52,994 nucleotides of DNA. It comes from Carboxydothermus pertinax. GTDB lineage: Bacteria > Bacillota > Z-2901 > Carboxydothermales > Carboxydothermaceae. The notes under the pieces are model-generated. The model made no database searches. It was not told where the DNA came from and saw only the letters and a program-made list of their open reading frames with translations. This document shows positions 49,471 through 52,994 of this stretch, in pieces. The position numbers were made by a program, and so were the translations under genes. The stretch spans positions 1 to 52,994 of the forward strand of contig NZ_BDJK01000036.1 in the NCBI RefSeq assembly GCF_001950255.1, in the 5' to 3' direction. Position 1 is the first letter of the stretch. Each line of letters opens with the position of its first letter.

Positions 49471-49930
49471 CTCCAGATAATTTTAAATAACTTTTTTTAA
49501 ACCGGGCCTGTGCCCGGCAGAGTTTCTGCCCCACCGAGCTTTCCTTAATCCCTAATTTTTGGGCTATCTCCTTGTATTTATAGCCCTTCTCCCGTAAAAG
49601 TAATAGTTTTTGTTCTTCCTCGGTAAGGGTTGCCAGAGCTTCTTTCACCAGTTCCACCTCATCTATAAAATTAATTCCGGAAGTTTGCGCTCCTTCTAAC
49701 AGCGGAATCTCCCGGGCACGCCGGAGATAATCATAGGCAAGATTTTCTCCCACTTTAAAAAGCCAACCAACAGGATTATTTATATTGTTTATATCTTCCC
49801 TAAGTAGCCTGGCAAAACACTCCTGAGCCAGTTCTTCGGCTATATCTACCCTTTTTACAATACTTTTAATCCTGAAGGTAAGTTTGGTATACATTTCCTT
49901 ATAAAGGGTTTCAACTATACCGTGCTCCAC
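49463..49930 (-). CDS. ECF sigma factor
   Basis: 155 residues, from GTG 49930 behind AGGAGGGAG. Region 2 (EELAQECFARLLREDINNINNPVGWLFKVGENLAYDYLRRA) and region 4 (LTEEEQKLLLLREKGYKYKEIAQKLGIKESSVGQKLCRAQARFKK) are complete; there is no region 3. First gene of the sigma/anti-sigma/ABC operon and divergent to the SHOCT genes at 50086, with a 155-base shared control region. It would direct transcription of its own operon and possibly of the divergent genes. Confidence 0.93.
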   Translation of the reverse strand: MEHGIVETLYKEMYTKLTFRIKSIVKRVDIAEELAQECFARLLREDINNINNPVGWLFKVGENLAYDYLRRAREIPLLEGAQTSGINFIDEVELVKEALATLTEEEQKLLLLREKGYKYKEIAQKLGIKESSVGQKLCRAQARFKKSYLKLSGGE

Positions 49931-50085
49931 CCTCTCCCTCCTTTATCGCCTTTTCTACATCTAAGACGATTTTAACTCCTAATTTGTGACAGCCAAAGAA
50001 ATATTTTTTCTGTTAAACTGCAATAATCACGAAACACTTTGGTAACAATTAGGTTTTATAATAAACTTAAAAGGAGGCGATATTA

Positions 50086-50358
50086 ATGATGTGGAGATTT
50101 TTCCCGGGATTTGGCTATGGTTATGGTTATTACCCCGGCAGTTTTCTAATAAATCTACTTTTGTTTTTAGCTGTTATAGTGGTAGCAGCCCTGATTTTCC
50201 GCCGGTTTGGCATCTTCTTTCCCATGGGCGGCTGCGGCCATCATGTTTCCCATACAAACCACCGCTCTTCAGCAGAAGAAATTTTAAGAGAACGGTATGC
50301 TCGAGGGGAAATAACCAGGGAAGATTATTTAAAAGCTTTAGAAGATCTTAAAAAATAA
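50086..50358 (+). CDS. SHOCT-domain small membrane protein 1
   Basis: 90 residues. N-terminal aromatic/glycine segment (WRFFPGFGYGYGYYPG), one strongly hydrophobic helix (FLINLLLFLAVIVVAALIF), a linker with His/Cys (MGGCGHHVSHTNH), and a C-terminal SHOCT motif (SSAEEILRERYARGEITREDYLKALEDLKK). SHOCT is a short domain of unknown function found at the C-terminus of small membrane proteins. A clean AAGGAGGCG site precedes the ATG. It is divergent from the sigma factor, so a sigma-dependent response is plausible. Confidence 0.85.
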   Translation: MMWRFFPGFGYGYGYYPGSFLINLLLFLAVIVVAALIFRRFGIFFPMGGCGHHVSHTNHRSSAEEILRERYARGEITREDYLKALEDLKK

Positions 50359-50370
50359 GGGGTGATAAGT

Positions 50371-50616
50371 ATGATGTGGTATTTCTGGGATCGGCTAACT
50401 CCATGGAACATGTTGGGAGGTATCTTTATGATGATTTTAATGTTTCTCTTTTGGGCGGTAGTAATTTATTTCATCTTCAAACTTCTTACTCGAAACGATA
50501 TTATAAATAAAGCGGTCCCCGGGAAATCCCCGGAGGATCTTTTAAAGGAAAGATACGCCCGGGGAGAAATAACCAAAGAACAATACGAAGAAATGCTCCA
50601 TGACTTACGAAAATAG
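50371..50616 (+). CDS. SHOCT-domain small membrane protein 2
   Basis: 81 residues from the ATG at 50371 (GGGGTGATAAGT ahead); a GTG at 50362 overlaps the site. One hydrophobic helix pair (MLGGIFMMILMFLFWAVVIYFIF) and a C-terminal SHOCT motif (SPEDLLKERYARGEITKEQYEEMLHDLRK) that is nearly identical to the one in the gene before, from which it is separated by 12 bases. The pair looks like a tandem duplication with a diverged membrane part. A strong terminator follows. Function unknown. Confidence 0.85.
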   Translation: MMWYFWDRLTPWNMLGGIFMMILMFLFWAVVIYFIFKLLTRNDIINKAVPGKSPEDLLKERYARGEITKEQYEEMLHDLRK

Positions 50617-50642
50617 CGGGTACAACCCCGCTATTTTTTTTG
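50614..50642 (+). terminator. Terminator of the SHOCT pair
   Basis: TAGCGGG / CCCGCTA (50614-50620, 50627-50633) with a 6-base loop and a long T-run; the stem begins at the stop codon of the second gene. Confidence 0.93.
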
Positions 50643-50743
50643 GAAAAAATAAATTAAAATATATATCAGGTTAAGTTTTTTTATTCCAACTTCTAACCTC
50701 AATCTTCCAGCTTCCAAAAGGCCACCGTCATAGGAGGTATAAT

Positions 50744-51679
50744 ATGGATAACCTAACCCACGGTTTAATTGGCTATGCTCTAGCCAAAGCTATTCTGCCA
50801 GCAACTGCTGACCCTACCCTGACAAAAGCTATCACCTTAGCTTCGGTTTTAGCTTCCGAAGCCCCGGACATTGATTTTGTCACCAGTGCCCTTGGGCCAT
50901 TAAAATATTTTGAATACCACCGTACCCTGACCCACGCACCCTGGGGAGTAGTTGCTTTATCCTTTCTTTCAGCATTTATTGCCTACTTTTTTAACCGTGG
51001 AGTAAATTTTAACTACCTCCTTGGTATTGCCCTTTTATCCGGTTTTATCCATGTAGGCCTGGACCTACTTACTTCCTATGGAACAGCCCTTTTTTGGCCT
51101 CTATCAAAAAAGCTTTATTCTTATGATATTTTAATGATTATCGACCTGTATATATTGTTAATATTTGCTGGAGGCTTTCTTTTCCTGTGGCTGGGAAGAT
51201 CCCCCCAGAAGGTTTTTCTAACTATACTGGTGATACTCTTACTTTATATTGGTGCCCGCTGGCAAATCCAGTACCATTTATGGCAAAAGGTAACTTCCCT
51301 TTATCCCCACGCAAAAATAACCGTTTATCCCGATCCGCTCGACTTTTTTTCCTGGCGGTACGTAGCCCAAGAGGGCAAAATAATCCATCAAGGAGAAGCT
51401 AAGTTTTTAACCGGCAAAGTATTAAAATCAAAAACCCTTGAATCTTCCACAATCCCGGAAGAATCAAGGGTTGCCCTTTCCACTCCTGAGGCAAAGGCGT
51501 TTATGAACTTTGCCAAGTTTATCTACATTAAGGTTAAAGATACCCCCACCGGACGAAAAATCTATCTTTTAGAACCCCGCTACCATTTTCGGGAACATTA
51601 TGTATTTGGAGTAATGGTAGAACTTGATAAACAAAACAGAGTAGTCAAAACCTACCTAAATCAATCACTGGCCGATTAA
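50744..51679 (+). CDS. YdjM-family membrane-bound metal-dependent hydrolase-like protein
   Basis: 311 residues with five or so transmembrane segments. The N-terminus (MDNLTHGLIGYALAKA; THGLIG) and residues 35-70 (SEAPDIDFVTSALGPLKYFEYHRTLTHAPWG; D..D and HRTLTH motifs) are the signature of the YdjM family, whose members contain conserved His/Asp residues and are annotated as hydrolases without a proven reaction. A later GFIHVGLDLLTSYGTALFWPLSKK adds the third conserved block. A GGAGGT site precedes the ATG. It converges with the exchanger gene, with a four-base stop overlap. Confidence 0.85.
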   Translation: MDNLTHGLIGYALAKAILPATADPTLTKAITLASVLASEAPDIDFVTSALGPLKYFEYHRTLTHAPWGVVALSFLSAFIAYFFNRGVNFNYLLGIALLSGFIHVGLDLLTSYGTALFWPLSKKLYSYDILMIIDLYILLIFAGGFLFLWLGRSPQKVFLTILVILLLYIGARWQIQYHLWQKVTSLYPHAKITVYPDPLDFFSWRYVAQEGKIIHQGEAKFLTGKVLKSKTLESSTIPEESRVALSTPEAKAFMNFAKFIYIKVKDTPTGRKIYLLEPRYHFREHYVFGVMVELDKQNRVVKTYLNQSLAD

Positions 51680-52662
51680 CCTTGCACAACAAAATAAATA
51701 AACACCAGGTATAAGAGACCATTTACCAGTAAAAGCCTGGCGGAGAGCTTCTTTCTAAAACGGTAGCCAAGGTAAGCAAGTAAACCTGCCATTAACGCCA
51801 GCACCCCCGAAAGCCCGGCATAGAAATCCAAGTGCCAGTCGGAAAATACAATACCAAAGGCAGGAATCAAAGTGCTCTGAAACACCATTGCCCCGGTAAC
51901 ATTCCCTAAAGCATAGGTATCTTTTTGATCCCGTATCCAGATTATCGAGTTAAACTTTTCCGGAAGCTCAGTAGCAATAGGTGCGATTACCAAAGAGAGA
52001 ACCAGGGCCGGAATCCCTGCTGATTTGGCTACCGCTTCAATCCCTTTAACAAATTCGTCAGCTCCTAAAACTATCATCGCTAAAGCCACCACCACCTGGG
52101 CAATAATAGCAAAGGTAGGCGGCACTTCATGCCGGGGAGCAAAGTAGCAGCGGTCTAACTCGTGGCAGTTTTCTTCACCAGCCGGAGCAGTTATTGTTAT
52201 CTTTAAATAATAAGCATAAGCCCCTACCAGCACCAGTGCCACAATGACTTTACCTGCATACGGTAAAAAAGAAGCCAAGAGAGCTAAAGCATAAAGAGGC
52301 AAGAAGAACATTAGATCCCGTTTAAAAACAGCACCGTTTACCATAAGTTCGTGACGATTTGCTCGTTTTTTAAAGGAAAGGGCTGATAGGCCTGCTAAAA
52401 ACAGTGCAACAGTACTTAACATAAAAGGAGCCCCTAAAATAGCTCCCACCCCTATAGCATGGGCATCGGCACCTGCCCCAAAAAGAATAGCAATTATCGG
52501 AATCATCGTTTCCGGCAACGCCGTGCCCACAGCCGCCAAGACACTTCCTACCGTTCCTTCATTTAAGTTAAACTTTTTCCCAAGCCATTCTACACCATTA
52601 GTAAATAAAACTGCTCCCCCCAGAATAAACAGTAAACTTCCAATAAGTAAAACTATAGTCAT
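51676..52662 (-). CDS. Sodium/calcium exchanger-family membrane protein (possible Mn2+ exporter)
   Basis: 328 residues from the ATG at 52662 behind AGAGGTGGGG; a longer frame to 52776 covers the riboswitch terminator and is not coding. Two repeats of five helices each. The alpha motifs GSVLAAVGTALPETMIPIIAILFGAG (residues 44-69) and SLVIAPIATELPEKFNSIIWI in the second half carry the acidic residues of cation exchangers. It is preceded by a yybP-ykoY manganese riboswitch, so export of Mn2+ (or Ca2+/Mn2+) rather than Ca2+ alone is likely. The substrate is inferred from regulation. Confidence 0.88.
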   Translation of the reverse strand: MTIVLLIGSLLFILGGAVLFTNGVEWLGKKFNLNEGTVGSVLAAVGTALPETMIPIIAILFGAGADAHAIGVGAILGAPFMLSTVALFLAGLSALSFKKRANRHELMVNGAVFKRDLMFFLPLYALALLASFLPYAGKVIVALVLVGAYAYYLKITITAPAGEENCHELDRCYFAPRHEVPPTFAIIAQVVVALAMIVLGADEFVKGIEAVAKSAGIPALVLSLVIAPIATELPEKFNSIIWIRDQKDTYALGNVTGAMVFQSTLIPAFGIVFSDWHLDFYAGLSGVLALMAGLLAYLGYRFRKKLSARLLLVNGLLYLVFIYFVVQG

Positions 52663-52708
52663 CAAAACCCCACCTCTTTCTTTAACAATTTTTAGTTTAT
52701 AAAAAAAT

Positions 52709-52752
52709 AAGACCTTTATACCTAAACAATAATCTTTAGGTACAAAGGTCTT
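52709..52752 (-). terminator. Terminator competing with riboswitch P1
   Basis: Minus strand AAGACCTTTGTACCTAAA (52752-52735) pairs with TTTAGGTATAAAGGTCTT (52726-52709) as an 18-bp stem with one G-U, followed by ATTTTTTTA. The CCTTTGT in its 5' arm is also the 3' strand of aptamer P1, so only one of the two can form. Confidence 0.92.
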
Positions 52753-52832
52753 GCCTTTCGTGAAAGAACCGGGCATAATGCCGGGTCTGTCGGTTCTTCC
52801 TCCCGGATAACCGGGCGGCTACTCCCCTTTGT
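52742..52832 (-). promoter_or_regulatory. yybP-ykoY manganese riboswitch
   Basis: Minus strand ACAAAGGGGAGTAGCC at the 5' end and GAAAGGCAAGACCTTTGT at the 3' end, whose ACAAAGG/CCTTTGT pair as P1. GGGGAGTAGC and GGCAAGACC are the conserved yybP-ykoY blocks. Internal hairpins CCCGG..CCGGG and AACCG.. CGGTT are visible. The class is known to bind Mn2+ and usually turns exporters ON. Confidence 0.88.
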
Positions 52833-52854
52833 GTTTTTTAATTATTTTTATTAT

Positions 52855-52884
52855 ATTATAAATAATTCTCCCTTATTTTGACAA
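52855..52884 (-). promoter_or_regulatory. Sigma-A promoter of the exchanger gene
   Basis: Minus strand TTGTCA (52884-52879), 18-base spacer, TATAAT (52860-52855), about 15 bases before the riboswitch aptamer. Confidence 0.75.
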
Positions 52885-52994
52885 GCCTACTTATTCAACT
52901 CATTTGTAGATAGGCCAGAGAATCGTTCACAATATTTTTTTAAGCTAAAACAGGCATTGAAAAAGGTGGGTATCCCTCGGGTATTATTAAAGTG
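52885..52994. other. Non-coding end of the window
   Basis: About 110 bases at the right edge. No gene, start site or clear hairpin is visible; the stretch is probably the gap to the next gene upstream of the exchanger unit. Confidence 0.4.

Noticed and set aside
52663-52776. N-terminal extension of the cation exchanger
   Set aside because: The codons overlap the manganese riboswitch terminator, and the ATG at 52662 has a strong ribosome site.

Overview
The window looks like chromosomal DNA of an anaerobic, probably thermophilic, acetogen-like Firmicute. The evidence is the set of pathways (formyl-tetrahydrofolate synthetase, selenoprotein glycine reductase, DsrAB sulfite reduction, oxygen-independent NAD synthesis through NadA/NadB), strong GGAGG ribosome sites, sigma-A type promoters, and Firmicute riboswitches and CtsR/Fur-like operators. 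The overall flavour is close to Carboxydothermus or Moorella. That is recognition from gene content, not a database match. There is no rRNA, tRNA, CRISPR array, insertion sequence or prophage.

Layout. Bases 1-915 (minus strand) hold a truncated COG5322 reductase and a co-transcribed HTH protein. Bases 1045-10035 (minus) form one tightly packed ten-gene cofactor operon: a DUF2520 reductase, panB, panC, panD, nadA, nadB, nadC, birA, coaX and dus. It is preceded by a short promoter-leader-terminator unit (10066-10214). Bases 10248-12783 carry folK, folB, folP and an HD hydrolase, and 12852-15109 carry fhs and a FlK-like thioesterase. Bases 15385-23424 (plus) are a complete glycine reductase operon behind a tandem glycine riboswitch: grdX, trxB, trxA, grdE, grdA, grdB, grdC, grdD. 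grdA and grdB each contain an in-frame UGA with a hairpin just downstream, so both are selenoproteins and must not be annotated as broken genes.

A small unknown gene and a DUF362-ferredoxin gene separate this from a second reductive module at 25060-36525 (minus). It is a 13-gene sulfite-reduction operon: dsrA, dsrB, dsrD, SUMT, a DsrK paralogue, ferredoxin, dsrM, dsrK, dsrC, a reduced DsrM paralogue, a YeiH-type transporter, a DsrN/CbiA amidase and a LysR regulator. Sulfate activation genes (sat, apr, qmo) are absent here, so sulfite or an organosulfonate-derived sulfite is the more likely substrate. The duplicated DsrK/DsrM modules, one with fewer histidines, and the embedded transporter are the most unusual part of the window.

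Bases 36820-46605 are a mosaic of small units: an acyl-CoA synthetase, a 42-residue desulforedoxin-like protein, a PaaI thioesterase, a Fur-box-controlled FTR1 iron permease, a CtsR-box small heat-shock gene, an MFS transporter, DegV, a second small heat-shock gene whose ribosome site is locked in a hairpin, and a SAM-riboswitch-controlled methionine ABC transporter. Bases 46640-49930 encode an ECF sigma factor, its zinc-finger anti-sigma factor and an ABC-2 exporter. Two tandem SHOCT membrane proteins follow divergently, then a YdjM-type membrane protein. The window ends with a cation exchanger behind a yybP-ykoY (manganese) riboswitch.

All functions are inferred by reading translations and motifs. 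No searches or folding programs were run.
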